DNA of 64,000 bases, taken from assembly GCA_948144175.1 (NCBI GenBank), contig CANXME010001461.1:1-64000 (forward strand), written 5' to 3'. This DNA is from Closterium sp. NIES-65. Its lineage: Eukaryota > Streptophyta > Zygnematophyceae > Desmidiales > Closteriaceae. A model generated the notes under the pieces. That model made no database searches. It was not told where the DNA came from and was given only the letters and a program-made list of their open reading frames with translations. The position numbers were made by a program, and so were the translations under genes. Shown here piece after piece: positions 32,201-43,279 of the stretch. Every line of letters starts with the position of its first letter. The first letter of the stretch is position 1.

Positions 32201-33677
32201 TCTCCTGTCCTCCCGCAGTTGTATTAGTCGCTGCCGCTGCCGCTGCCGTTGCTGGTGGTTTCCCATTCCAAGGAATGATGGGCAGCTGCCAGAGGTCCTT
32301 GATGCAGCTGCTCTTCTCCTCCAAGTCCCACAGCAGCAACTTCCGAAGCTTTGCACGGCAGCTGGTTGGCCCGAAAGTCACTTTGGCCTTGCTTTTCTGC
32401 AGCCGGCGCACAGAGAGGAGGTTAGCGGACAAACGTTCAACCAACAACACATTCCCCAGCCCCACAAGCTCCCCATTGGCTCCCATGACCTTGGCATTTC
32501 CAACACCAATCACAGGGAGCAAAGCACCTGAAGCGGCAGCCACAAACTTGATCTTCCCAGGGGATTTCACCTCGTTAATCAAATCTGCCTGTGGGGTCAT
32601 GTGACTTGTGCAACCTGAATCGATTACCCAGTGAGTGAGGGGGTGCATCACAACATTCCCAACTGAACCCACATCACCCCTACTCCCTTGCACATCCTCA
32701 ACTATGAGGAACATCCCAGGGTCGGCTTTACCTTGTGCACCATCACCTTGTGTACCTGAACCTTGCACAGCGCCACCTCGTGCACCTTCACCAGTTGGCG
32801 GCTTCATGCCTGGGGGTGCCCATCCCTCAGGCCGGCTAAAACACTTGAACCACGGGTGTCCAGCCTTCTTGCAGTACCAGCAAGCTCCCTAAATTCGGGT
32901 GCTCCCCCTGCCTCTAGAGCTCCCATGCCCCTCGTTGTAGTCACCTCGGCCTCTCCTTCTGCCAAAGCCTCTCCCACGGCCTCGGCCTCTCCCACCCCCT
33001 CTTCCTCTGCTGCCTCATGCAGCTCCATACCCCACAGCAGTTTTGTTGGCAGCACCACCTCCCGTGTGGCGCCTGCGGAAGTCCTTCTACAGGATCTGCT
33101 GCCGTAGCCACTCAGGCGTCCACTTGTCCTGCTGAACGTTGAGGGTGGGGATGAGGTTGTCCCACGAGTTGTCGAGCACCGAGATGATCTTGGTGCACTG
33201 CTGCATCTCCGACACCTGGCTGCCCGCCGCTGCCATCCTCCATAGGTGCCCTTGACCTTGTCAAGCAACGGCTTCACATCGTCTCCCGGCCGCATGGAGA
33301 GGGCAGCCAGCTCCTTCTCCAATACGATCACCATCAGCAGCGTGTTGGGCTGAACCACGTCGCATAGCAGCTTCCACGCCTTTGGTCCCGAGTCATCGAG
33401 CTCCATCAAATCCTTGATGTGCTGGAACATGTCGTTGTTGACCGACTGTAGAATCAAGTCGTATAGCACCGCGCTTTTCCAATCCATCGATCGCGGGCAT
33501 CTCCTTCCTCCGGCATCTTCTCTTCTCCCATCGCGAGTTTCAGCAGCTTATAGAGCTTGAAGGCGCAGTCCGCATCCGCCCGCTCCATTCCTCATAGTTG
33601 GAGCCATCCAAAGCTTCAATCTTGGATGGTGGCGGCTCACTCCTCTTCATAGCTGCTTCTCCACTCCCTTGACTCAT
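29245..33677 (-). pseudogene. D1 gag-pol polyprotein
   Basis: Starts at ATG 33675-33677 (MSQGSGEAAMKRSEPP) and ends at TGA 29245-29247. Gag is damaged by frameshifts near 33565, 33480 and 33240 and by a TAG near 33095. The CCHC knuckle CWYCKKAGHPWFKC lies near 32847-32888. A continuous 878-codon frame from 32807 carries protease VIDSGCTSHMT, pre-integrase HERLCHI and CPTC, integrase HMDMVGP, RTDHGGEF and QNGLAERFNR, a Gln-rich linker, and RT with LVYVDDILFF (YVDD at 30234-30245). A TAG at 30171-30173 and a frameshift near 30025 follow; RNase H then reads clearly from 30006, with a TAG at 29359-29361 before AADILTKRLAE. Pol looks younger than Gag. Not able to make the full protein. Confidence 0.93.
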
Positions 33678-33898
33678 CTCCTCTGCTCCCAATCACAGGT
33701 TTCAGCACCCCCTTTGGTTTCCACACCGAAGTCCCATACGATTTCCACAAGTGTCGGCGCCAACGAAATTTCGGCAGAGTTTCCCCTTAGCGGAAGTCAC
33801 ATCCAACCTCCAGAACTCCACTTAGGCATGCTCACAGGCCATGGTGGGTCTAGGAGGGTCTTCACACTTTAGTAGGCTCCCCACAAGGTCCTGAATCA
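33678..33898 (-). other. D1 leader between primer site and gag
   Basis: About 220 bases of untranslated leader on the minus strand. No gene seen. Confidence 0.6.
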
Positions 33899-33910
33899 GC
33901 TCTGATACCA
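33899..33910 (-). promoter_or_regulatory. D1 primer-binding site (initiator tRNA-Met type)
   Basis: TGGTATCAGAGC, two bases after the 5' LTR end on the minus strand. Confidence 0.92.
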
Positions 33911-33912
33911 CT

Positions 33913-35650
33913 TGTTATAAACTAAGGACGGAGTCTACAAAGATAAGGTGCCTAAATTTCTTAAAATCGTTGGGCCTAGTTTCTGGACAGAAAAGTCGAG
34001 TTCACAAGAAACGCTGTCGACGGAACGTGCACTGTCAAAACCTCACCAAACTTAGATATGATGTAGCCCTAGTCCGTGGCTACAATTCCCAATTTGAATC
34101 GTACAATAAAATGAAGTATTTCTTGAGTTATGAATTTCGGCGCTCTAGGGGATAAGCTGCCATAGAATCTTAACTCAATCACGATTGTCTCATGATTTCA
34201 CACAAGAATGTTGGAGTAGCAATTTACCAGGTGGGAGGGGAGAGGAGGACGAGATTGAAGGTCCCCAAGGAGTCCCCAACCAAGGAAACCCCATAAGCAC
34301 ACCAAATCCCTTCCCTATAGGAACCCCACTTTTACTTTTGTCACTTTCCAACTCATGCCATCCACCTTGCCCAACTTGGCCACACTTGCCAACCTGTTTG
34401 GCTCCTCCCAACCACTTGGCAGCATCTACAGTGATGTTGACGAATTTCCCAACCCCCAAAAGTCTATACCCCTTATGGAGTCAACCCCACAACTTCCCAT
34501 AGTCACCACAACCAAATATCAAAAGCATACGAACTTCCAACGTTCGTAACTTTCTTGTTCGTGCTCCGATTGAAGTGATACTTGGTTCTTCGGAAAGCTC
34601 TTGAGCAGAGGAGTCACTTCAGATATCTGCTCAAGCCAAATAACATTCACACTGTTAGAGACTAAGGACGGAGTCTATGAAGATTAGGATCCAAAATATC
34701 TCAATATCGTTGGGCCTAGTTTCTGAACAGAAAAGTTGATTTCACAAGAAACGCCGTCGACGGAAATTTCACAAGTAAAACTTCACCAAACGCAGATATG
34801 TTGTAGCTCTACTCCGTGGCTACAATTCCCAAGTTGAATCCTACGGAAAGGTGAAGTGTGTCTTGAGTTATTGATTTCAGCGCACTAGGGGGTATGCTGC
34901 CATAGAATCTTAACTCAATCACAAAGTTCACACAAGTTCACACAAGAGAATTGGAGTCACACTAAACCAGGTGGAAGGGATGAGGAGGACGAGAGGGAAG
35001 GTCCCAAGAGAGTCTCCAACCAAGGAAACCCCATGCCATACAATTCCCTTCCCCATAGGCAACCCAACTTTGACCTTTGTCACTATCCCAACCTCCACAA
35101 TCCACCTCAACCCAACTTGGCCACACTTGCCAACCTGGTTTGGTTTCTCCCAACCATTTGGCAGCAACTACAGTAGAAAAGACGAATTTCCCAACCCCCA
35201 AAAGTCTGTACCCCCCATATTGAGTCAACCCCACAACTTCCCATAGTCACCAGAACCAAATATCAAAAGCATACGAACTCCAACGTTCGTAACTTTCTTG
35301 TTCGTGCTCCGATTGAAGCGATACTTGGTTCCTCGGAAAGCTCTTGAGCAGAAGTCACTTCAGATATCTGCTCAAGCCAAATAACATTCACACACACACA
35401 CTCAGAAAAACCAAACCGCACAAAACACAAATTCTTGCACACACTCACAATACGCATGCAACGCACGAACATATGATGGGAGGCAGACAGACGTGAATGC
35501 GAATGGTAGCATCACTCAACACACACACACTCACAAAAACCAAACCACATCAAACACAAATTATTGCACACGCTCCCACCACGCATGCAACGCACGGACA
35601 TATGATGGGAGAGAGACAGACGTGAATGCAAATGATAGCATCACATAACA
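33913..35650 (-). repeat. D1 5' LTR, split by solo LTR D3
   Basis: LTR sequence occupies 33913-34652 and 35527-35650. The middle is the D3 insertion plus one TSD copy. Removing them joins the CA-rich run around CATTCACAC to the ACACTCAC run as in the left LTR. Confidence 0.9.
34653..35521 (-). mobile_element. D3: solo LTR of the D family, 869 bp, TSD CACAC
   Basis: TGTTGAGTGATG...CTCTAACA on the minus strand, homologous to D LTRs but clearly diverged. It is flanked by CACAC at 34648-34652 and 35522-35526. It has no internal sequence, as expected after LTR-LTR recombination. It sits inside a CA-rich stretch, so the duplication is slightly less informative than at other sites. Confidence 0.88.
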
Positions 35651-35655
35651 AGAAG

Positions 35656-35904
35656 AGCGTGTAGACCTCCAAGAAACTGAACCGGAGCTAAGGCTGAAGG
35701 TATAACCCTGTGACGACCGCTGAGTCGCCTGGTCGTCTACCCAAGAAGCGTCTTAGTGTCCAGTGAGTACAACTGGACCCTGTCCTCCAAACACAAGCCC
35801 CATGCCCAATGTACCGCACAAGTGACGCAACACCCTCCTAGCAGCCCGCTAGTGCTCTGGTTGGTGTCTCCCAGGCGCAACGTAGCGTGCTAGGATGCTG
35901 AGAG
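35656..35904 (-). pseudogene. B4 middle part: end of RT connection and start of RNase H
   Basis: On the minus strand it matches B2 from about 20265 to 20515: LARYVAPGRHQPEH-like, VLLTGHXDAS-like and GYTFSLSSGSVSW. It joins B4 left (after D1) and B4 right (after A3). Frames are damaged; no product. Confidence 0.8.
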
Positions 35905-37002
35905 TGTTGGTGTAAGGGCCTAATAAACTCAAGCTATTAAGACTTTATCAAACTTAAAACCTCTCCTCGGGCTCACCTCCAAGGGTCCTTGGGTGCCTGG
36001 TACAAGACCAGCCCCTATCCTCGGGTCCGAGTTTGTAGAGAGAGGGATCAAGAGGGACTTAGTCAAAACAGCAAGAGTACCTTGAACGTCGCGCAGCGTA
36101 TCCTGCAGACCGCCGATCGGATTAAGCTGAGAATTTCCTATATCGAAGCTCACTCTAAGAGCTTTAAAATAAGCCAAGTTGCCTCGCGAAAAGTTCTGCC
36201 ATTACGAAGTTACGGCTCGGACAGCGTTAGCCTAGCGTTGGAGTGCTAGCGTACTAGCGTTGACTCGGGTAGCATTCCGCCGTCGCACCGCGTAGAAACG
36301 AAATTCCAGGAAGGGAGGAATTCGCTTGAATCAATTTGACTATATTCAGGTACAAACAAAGAAGGAATAAATAGCTCTAGCTAGCAAGGACCTTGGGAAT
36401 CAACCTGGGAACAACCAGGGATGATCCCAAATAATTCCAAGCAACAGAACCAACCTGGCTGGACAAAATAGCAGGTGGTAGGTTGGTGAACAACCTCTGG
36501 TTCTGTTTTTCCAACCTGGGAAAACGACAACCAGGTTCAGGTCCTAAAAACAGAACCTGTTTCCGCTGGTCTTTGCCCAACCAGCCAAATGCTGGTTCCG
36601 CTGGTTTCCCCTGGCCTTCTAGCATGCAGATACAGACAAACAACATCCAACCTTCACCTAAATTGTACCCCTATAGTGCCTTCCCTGCTACACTATAGTC
36701 AACCAAACAAAACAGTACAATTTCGAGTTGGATAGAACTGAATCTGCGCAATCAAGTAAGTTGAACCGCAAAGCTTCCATCTTGGGTTCCTTTGCGAGCT
36801 CGTCCTTTCTGCTTGTACTGTTCATAGCGCGTACAATGTTATGCTGAAGTGCACATTGTGCGAGTACCTGCAAATGCTTCAAGCGAAAATTGTGAAAGCA
36901 AACAAACACACCAACATACAATTCACACGCAAATGCATTCGCAGACGCATACTCATACAAACAGACGGCAGGATGTCGTGCAATGTGAATTTGCACCCAA
37001 CA
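35905..37002 (-). mobile_element. A3: solo LTR of the A family, 1098 bp, TSD GAGAG
   Basis: Complete A LTR with TGTTGG/CCAACA ends and identical GAGAG flanks (35900-35904 and 37003-37007). Its extra length against 1093 bp is explained largely by a TCCGCTGG-type insertion near 36562. It is inserted into B4. Confidence 0.94.
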
Positions 37003-37007
37003 GAGAG

Positions 37008-37740
37008 GGTACACAAGGTCAGGTCAGGTCATCTGGTACATGAGGCAACCCACAAGCTCTGGCTACTGAGCCAAAGCGCTGAATGACCTGGTGCACCATG
37101 TGTGACCGAGTCAGAATGATGGTGCGCCGTGCTCTGTCTTGGGCGATCTGCAAGCCAAGAAAGCGACACAGCTCACCAAGGTCAGTGCACGTTTGTCTCT
37201 TCTGCAGCTCCAACTTCACAAGGGCCAGTGCCTCAGTGTTAGCAGTAGCAAAGGCCAAGTCATCGGAGTATACAAAGATGTAGAACGGCGGGAGAGAAGT
37301 ATCAGTGCATAGAAACAGCGACGAGTCAGCAGTCGAAGGAGCAAACCCAAGAGCCGCAAGCGTCGGCCTCAGTATGTTGTGCCAGTCGCGAAGTGCCTGA
37401 CGGAGACCGTAGACTGGCCGCTGAAGGCTCCACTAGGTACCCTCAGGAAACAACCCAGTGAAGCCAGGTGGGCGGCGTAGCCAGATTTCCTTATGTAGGC
37501 TGCCCTACAAGAAAGATGTGCTGACGTTAAGCGAGTGGAGCTCGTAGTCGCGTTGTGCTGCAACGGGCAGTAACACCTAAAGATTGGTCATCTTCGGTGT
37601 GGCGAAGAAGGTCTCAAAGAAGTCGATTTCCTGAGGTGATTGAAGCCTAGTGCAACGTAACGCACCTTGAAGACAGGCGGAGAACACGACGGCCGCTTCA
37701 CCATGAAACTCCACAAGCCATAGACTATGTTCGCCTGGTT
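37008..37740 (-). pseudogene. B4 reverse transcriptase, with YSDD in place of YVDD
   Basis: The minus strand reads the B-type RT from IVYGLWSFMVKRP (about 37725) through LHSLNVSTSFL, IWLRRPPGFTG, RPVYGLRQALRDWHN, FYIFVYSDDLAFA (37259-37270 for YSDD) and ELCRFLGLQIAQDR to the A3 insertion. The second active-site residue is Ser instead of Val. The paired aspartates are kept, but several stops and at least two frame changes make the copy inactive. The 5' side passes into C5 sequence at about 37740. Confidence 0.82.
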
Positions 37741-38363
37741 GACGTGGGCGACGGCGACGACGACGTGCAGTAGTATGTGCCATGCCCTCTTGCATGGCTG
37801 GTGCGGTGGTCGGCGTGTTGTGGTTGGGTGCACACTGACGGGCAATTCTTAGAGTCGTACTGCCGTGTGTGGGCTGGAGGCCCAAGCATAAACGCGGCAA
37901 GGGAGTGTCAACGGAAGTTGTTGTTGGCCCCGTCCTCGCTTGGGCGGAGCCGACTTTGTGGTTGGGTGTTAGAGGTGCAGCCAACCTGTAGTAGTGGGCG
38001 AGCTGGTCCACCTGCACAGGGGTCACTGAAAGGGCACCGACTTCGGTGTGGTCAACCTGGTGTGGTCGACTGGTTGTGGTCGTCGACCGGGGTGGTCGCC
38101 GAGCACGAAGCTATTAGTCGCCAAGGGGGGGGGGGGGAGGGGGGTTGGGGGTTGCCTGATCGACCAGGTTACCCGAGCAACGGGGTCTGCGAGGTGCGCG
38201 ACCGTCGCCCAGGAAGATTGGCAAAGTCGACCTGCGGTTCGGCATCCCGAGGTCGACGTTGCTCTACAGGTGCAACCGTCGGCATGTGGTCAACCTAGCA
38301 CCTGCGCAATGTGTGTGGCGGTGCACGTCGTGCTCAACCGTCATCTGGCACCTGCGAAGTAGG
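37741..38363 (+). repeat. C5: C-family 3' internal end and partial 3' LTR
   Basis: Bases 37741-37905 match the non-coding 3' end of C1 read on its sense strand (GATGTGGGCGACGGTGAC-like to a GCAAGGGAG polypurine tract). The LTR starts TGTCAACGG at 37906, with the GGCCCCGTCCTCGCTTGGGC core. It is GTCGAC-rich like the C2 LTR and contains a run of 13 G with a further G-rich tail near 38124-38152. It is cut at 38363 by A2. Confidence 0.7.
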
Positions 38364-39456
38364 TGTTGGTGTAAGGGCCTAATAAACTCAAGCTATTAAG
38401 ACTTCATCAAACTTAAAACCTCTCCTCGGGGTCACCTCCAAGGGTCCTTGGGTGCCTGGTACAAGACCAGCCCCTATCCTCGGGTCCGAGTTTGTAGAGA
38501 GAGGGATCAAGAGGGACTTAGTCAAAACAGCAAGAGTACCCTGAACGTCGCGCAGCGTATCGTGCAGACCGTTGATCGGATTAAGCTGAGAATTTCCTAT
38601 ATCGAAGCTCACTCTAAGAGCTTTAAAATAAGCCAAGTTGCCTCGCAAAAAGTTTTGCCATTACGAAGTTATGGCTCGGACAGCGTTAGCCTAGCGTTGG
38701 AGTGCTAGCGTACTAGCGTTGACTCGGGTAGCATTCCGCCGTCGCACCGCGTAGAAAGGAAATTCCAGCAAGGAAGGAATTCGCTTGAATCAATTTCACT
38801 ATATTCAGGTACAAACAGAGAAGGAATAAATAGCTCTAGCTAGCAAGGACCTTGGGAATCAACCTGGGAACAACCAGGGATGATCCCAAATAATTCCAAG
38901 CAACAGAACCAACCTGGCTGGACAAAATAGCAGGTGGTAGGTTGGTGAACAACCTCTGGTTCTGTTTTTCCAACCTGGGAAAACAACAACCAGGTTCAGG
39001 TCCTAAAAACAGAACCTGTTTTGTCTTTGCCCAACCAGCCAAATGCGGGTTCCGCTGGTTTCCCCTGGCCCTGTAGCATGCAGATACAGACAAACAACAT
39101 CCAACCTTCACCTAAATTGTACTCCTTTAGTGCCTGCCCTGCTACACTATAGTCAACCAAACAAAACAGTACAATTTCGAGTTGGATAGAACTGAATCTG
39201 CGCAATCAAGTAAGTTGAACCGCAAAGCTTCCATCTTGGGTTCCTTTGCGAGCTCGTCCTTTCTGCTTGTACTGTTCATAGCGCGTACAATGTTATGCCG
39301 AAGCGCACATTGTGCGAGTACCTGCAAATGCTTCAAGCAAAAATTGCGAAAGCAAACAAACACACGAACATACCATTCACGCGCAAATGCATTCGCACAC
39401 GCATACTCGTACAAACAGACGGCAGGATGTCGTGCAATGTGAATTTGCACCCAACA
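38364..39456 (-). repeat. A2 3' LTR (1093 bp)
   Basis: Complete A LTR with normal ends, next to the polypurine tract GAGGGGGAGTG (39457-39467). No partner 5' LTR or TSD can be shown because the element is truncated near 41985. Confidence 0.93.
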
Positions 39457-39498
39457 CACTCCCCCTCAGCCTGCCGGCTGCATCCCTATCATTCCATA

Positions 39499-41985
39499 CT
39501 AGTTCATGCTCATTCCACTCATGCGCACACAACGCCAATGAGGCTCATCCGCAAGCCTCTTGGTGAGGAAGTCTGCTGGCTGCTGGTGAGTCTTGATGTA
39601 GATCGGATTCACCGTCCCCCTCTTCACCTCCTTACGCAGCAAGTGCCACTTGATACGCATGTGCTTATTCAGCCCATGAAGCACAGCGTTCATGGCCATC
39701 CCAAGAGCTCCCTTGCTATCACAAAACAGCGGCGTAGCAACCTTTTGCTCCTGGCCAATCTCCTCCAACAGCCTCCTCAGCCAAATCACATCCTTCACCC
39801 CATGGAACATCGCCATGTACTCTGATTCCACGGAAGAGAGTACTGTCTCCGTCTGCTTCTTTGACCTCCAACTAACCGGTCCTCCCCCAACTACGCAGAT
39901 GTATCCTCCCACAGATGAGGAATCCTCCTTCTCAGAGGCCCACGTAGCATCGGTAAAGCAAGTGAGAAAAAGCTTGCCTTCTCCAAGCCTCTCTCCCTTC
40001 TCTTTCAGCACCTCAGCCCCTTTCTGCTTCACCTGTGCAGATGCGGAGTATTGAACTCCAATGCTTGGGTGAGAGTTTAGATACTTCACCACACGCTCAG
40101 CTGCATCCACCTGCTCCTCTGATGGATTCTGCACCACCCTAGCCAGCTGCCCAACCGAGAAAGAGATGTCGGGCCTCGTGTGAACTGCTGCATACAAGAG
40201 GCTGCCCACCAAGGACTGAAATTGCTGATGCTCCTCGGCTTCAACCCTTTCATCCTCTGCAGCTTTCACAAGCTTGAATTCTGCTGGCAGGGGAGTTGCA
40301 ACCTTCCGCTCATTCTCGATTCCGTACTTCTCCCCAAGCTCCTTGATGAACTTCTCCTGGTGCAGCTTCAACCACCTGTGATCCAGATCCCTCTCCACGT
40401 GCATCCCGAGGTAGTACTTTACCTCCCCAAGGTTCTTGCACTAGAAGTTCTCCATCAGCTGCTGCTGCACCTTCTGGATCTCCTTCATGCTGCTGCTAAA
40501 GAGAAGAATGTCGTCCACATAGACCAGAAACAGCACCAGCTTCTTCCCCTCCCCCTTGAGAAAGAGGCTCTCATCACAGCTGCTGGTCCTGAATCCCATC
40601 TCCTCTAAAACAGCTGCCAACTTCTGGTACCAGCAGCGTGGCGCCTGCTTCAAGCCGTAGATGGACTTTTTCAGCTTGCACACCCTGCCCGTACCATCCT
40701 CATACCCAGGTGGCTGCGTCATGAACACCTCCTCCTCTAAAATCCCGTTGAGGAATGCCGTTGATATGTCCATCTGGATAATGAACTTCCCACTAACGGC
40801 TGCATCTGCCAACAAGACACGAAGGGTAGGGGGTTTGGCAGTGGGAGCAAAGATCTCATTGAAGTCCCGCTTCTCCTTCTGCATAAACCCCTTAGCCACC
40901 AACCTACTCTTGTAGATGGTGACCTGCCCCTTGTCGTCAGTCTTGATCCTTAGCACCCACTTGCATTGTACCGCTTTCTTTCCCTCAGGCAGCACCACTA
41001 GTTCCCAAGTCCCATTCTCCAGCAAGCTCTGGTACTCAGCATCCCTGGAAGCTAGCCATTTCTCCCTATCTGGTCCAGCTAATGCCTCCTCCATGCTAGC
41101 TGGTTCCTCTGGTGCAGGGGCAAGAAAACAGTACGCAGGCTCATCCTCCTCATCCGGGTCATAGCCATGCGGTAGAATCAGCAATGCCTCCTCGGTCCCA
41201 AGCTGCTGCTCTGCTATATCAGCTCCTGCAGTCAGCTTCTTAGTAGCCATACGGGTACGTCCTAGCCTGGAGACGGGTGTCTCCCATCCCTCATAACGAC
41301 ACCCTTCGGCTTCTTAGTTTTCCCTTGCTGCTGCTTTTTCCCCTCAGATCCAGCAGCTCCACTAGTGCCAGTCTCCACATCATTTTCTCCACCAGCAGGT
41401 GCCTCCTCTACCGTCTTTCCATCACCACCCTCTGCAGCTGCCTCCTCTCCCTCCTCCCACATACTAGGAGTCAGGTCCAGCTGCATGGTGATCTGCTCCG
41501 TTTGCTGGGACACCCTGGCCTCCGGCTGTTTCTCCCAGCTCCCATACATCATGCCCTCAACAAACTTCACATCCCTGCTGTCAAACAACACACCCTTGGA
41601 AGGTTCCCACAGCAGCCATCCCTTGCTCTCAGCAGCCAGCCCCAAATGCACACACCAAATTGCACTCGCCCCCAACTTACTGCGGTAGGTCTTGGGGACG
41701 TGGGCGACTGCCATGCAACCGAACACCCTCAGCATGTCCACCGGCGGCTTCCTCCCAAGCCACCTCTCCAACGGCACCCACGAGTCATCCCCAACCTTTG
41801 TGAGTACCCTGTTCCTAGCGATGGTAGCGTGCCGAACAGCATGGGGCCACATCAAGTTGCCCAGCCCAGATTCTATGAGCAGCGCCCTAGCTGTCTCCAG
41901 AATTTTCTGGTTCGCCTGTTCTGCTACACCGTTAGACTGTGGGGTGTAAGCCGTGGTCAGCTCCCTCTGGATGCCATGCTTATGC
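39499..41985 (-). pseudogene. A2 pol remnant: end of integrase, linker, RT, RNase H
   Basis: On the minus strand a frame from GIQRELTTAY (about 41970) covers the catalytic-Glu block of integrase, here NGVAEQANQ instead of NGVAERANR, and the linker to about 41290, where a one-base loss breaks it. A clean frame from 41250 covers RT (FLVYVDDILLF) to a TAG at 40441-40443 (Lys in relatives). The same frame continues from 40404 through RNase H to the normal MSMN stop at 39499. Gag, protease and the first two thirds of IN are missing at a joint with C4 near 41985. RT and RNase H are each nearly intact. Confidence 0.9.
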
Positions 41986-42165
41986 GGGCCGTTTCGCGTG
42001 GCTACCAAGGATGGCAGCCTGTACTTCTTGCTGTTGAAGGACCGCAAGACCCGCTACGTGTGGGTGAGGCCGGTCGCCAAGAAGTCCAACGTGCTGCGGG
42101 AGTTCGAGAAGTGGCTGGCTGGTGGCTGAGCGGCAGACCAAGAAGTCGGTGCTAATGCTGCGTTC
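41986..42165 (+). pseudogene. C4: C-family integrase fragment
   Basis: The plus strand reads CGPFRVATKDGSLYFLLLKD, RYVWVRPVAKKSNVLREFEK and then breaks frame. This is the same part of integrase as 50700-50815 in C1 but on the opposite strand to its neighbours A2 and C3. It keeps none of the DDE aspartate/glutamate set except the tail of the first block. Confidence 0.75.
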
Positions 42166-42195
42166 TGACGGCGATGCTCCCTCTGCTCGCCAAGG

Positions 42196-43275
42196 TCAGT
42201 GCGCTGGCTGATGAGAACGTCGAGATCGTCTCTTCCACCCCTTCCCCTGCCTCTCCATATGCTTGAGACTCCCCTTGAGCCCCAACCGTTCCGCAACCGC
42301 AATTGCAGACGAGTTATCCACGTGGATGACGGTCGGCACCCCAACATCAAGAAGCGGAAATTCAGCGAGAAGAATGTGCAAAAGGCGCGCCTCCTTGACG
42401 ACCTTCACCAAGCACAAGACCGTATCCGCTGGTACTGTTGCGCGTATATCGGTCGCCCACGTCATCGGAATCCGCATACTCCACCAGGCGCAGAATATCC
42501 AGTCCACCACCAAATTTGAGGGCAAAATCGCGGGTGTTAACCATGTACCGTCGTTGAAGTACGTCGGCTGCTCCATGTACAGATCTCGGCCCAACTTGCT
42601 CTACAGGTATGCGCTTTTCATGTCCAGTTGCATCAGATGCAGGTCGAGCACCGCGAGGATGGAGAGGAAAATGTGCAATGTGATGTAGCTGTCGACCGGT
42701 AGATACGTCGTATCGTAATCCGCACCACAGATCTGCGTAAATCCTTTCGTAACGAGACGCGCCTTTTTGTGGGCGACCATGTCGTCGTAAGAACCCACCG
42801 GTTCTTCATGACATTGACGTCGCACGGTCGAGACACTAGGTTCCATGTTCCATAGGCGAGGAGGCTACGCATCTACTCCTCCACTGCTGCTTTTACCACC
42901 TCCCCCTTCCAGCTCTCCAGCGCTTCCTTAACAGTCATCGTTGAGATACCCCACCGTTGTTCTGGGTTAGCGTGCATATCGGAATTCAGTTATGGTAGCG
43001 TAGTATGCGCCTTCGTGTCATCAAGGAGCTTGCTAGTGAATACCGGGCATGCATCAGCCCATTTCTTTAGAGGCATAACAGAGTTGGAGCTGGTGGAATG
43101 CCATGCTGGCAGCTTGACTTCCACCACATCACTCGAAGTACTCTCCAGACGACTCCCCATACATCTTTGTTGGCTTCGTCGATGACCTCTACAACGTCGC
43201 TCGACAATCCATCGCTAATCTCGTCCCCTGTCAACTGCTCCCCTGTCAAGTGCTTGGGATCTCCACAAACAACGC
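42196..43275 (-). pseudogene. C3 linker, RT and RNase H remnant (C-related family)
   Basis: Minus-strand frames read linker TGEQLTGDEISDGLSSDVVE (about 43249), RT KKARLVTKGFTQICGADYD and ILAVLDLHLMQLDMKSAYL (42620-42780), then RNase H FALKFGGGLDILRLVEYADS and IHVDNSSAIAVAERLGLKG (about 42270-42530). Against C1, the RT region from LYMYQPDHFNNGT to the RNase H start is missing, which removes the YVDD motif, and frames shift repeatedly. The RNase H end is lost near 42250. It is clearly related to C1 but more diverged. Confidence 0.75.
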
Positions 43276-43279
43276 ATTA

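Larger units (their letters stand above)
28322..35650 (-). mobile_element. D1: complete D-family Ty1/copia element with a nested solo LTR, TSD AGAAG
   Basis: The left LTR at 28322-29187 (866 bp) and right LTR at 33913-35650 (864 bp after removing the nested D3 and one TSD copy) start TGTTATGTGAT and end TTTATAACA on the minus strand. The flanks AGAAG at 28317-28321 and 35651-35655 are identical. The element is inserted in the same orientation into the RNase H of B4. Confidence 0.95.
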
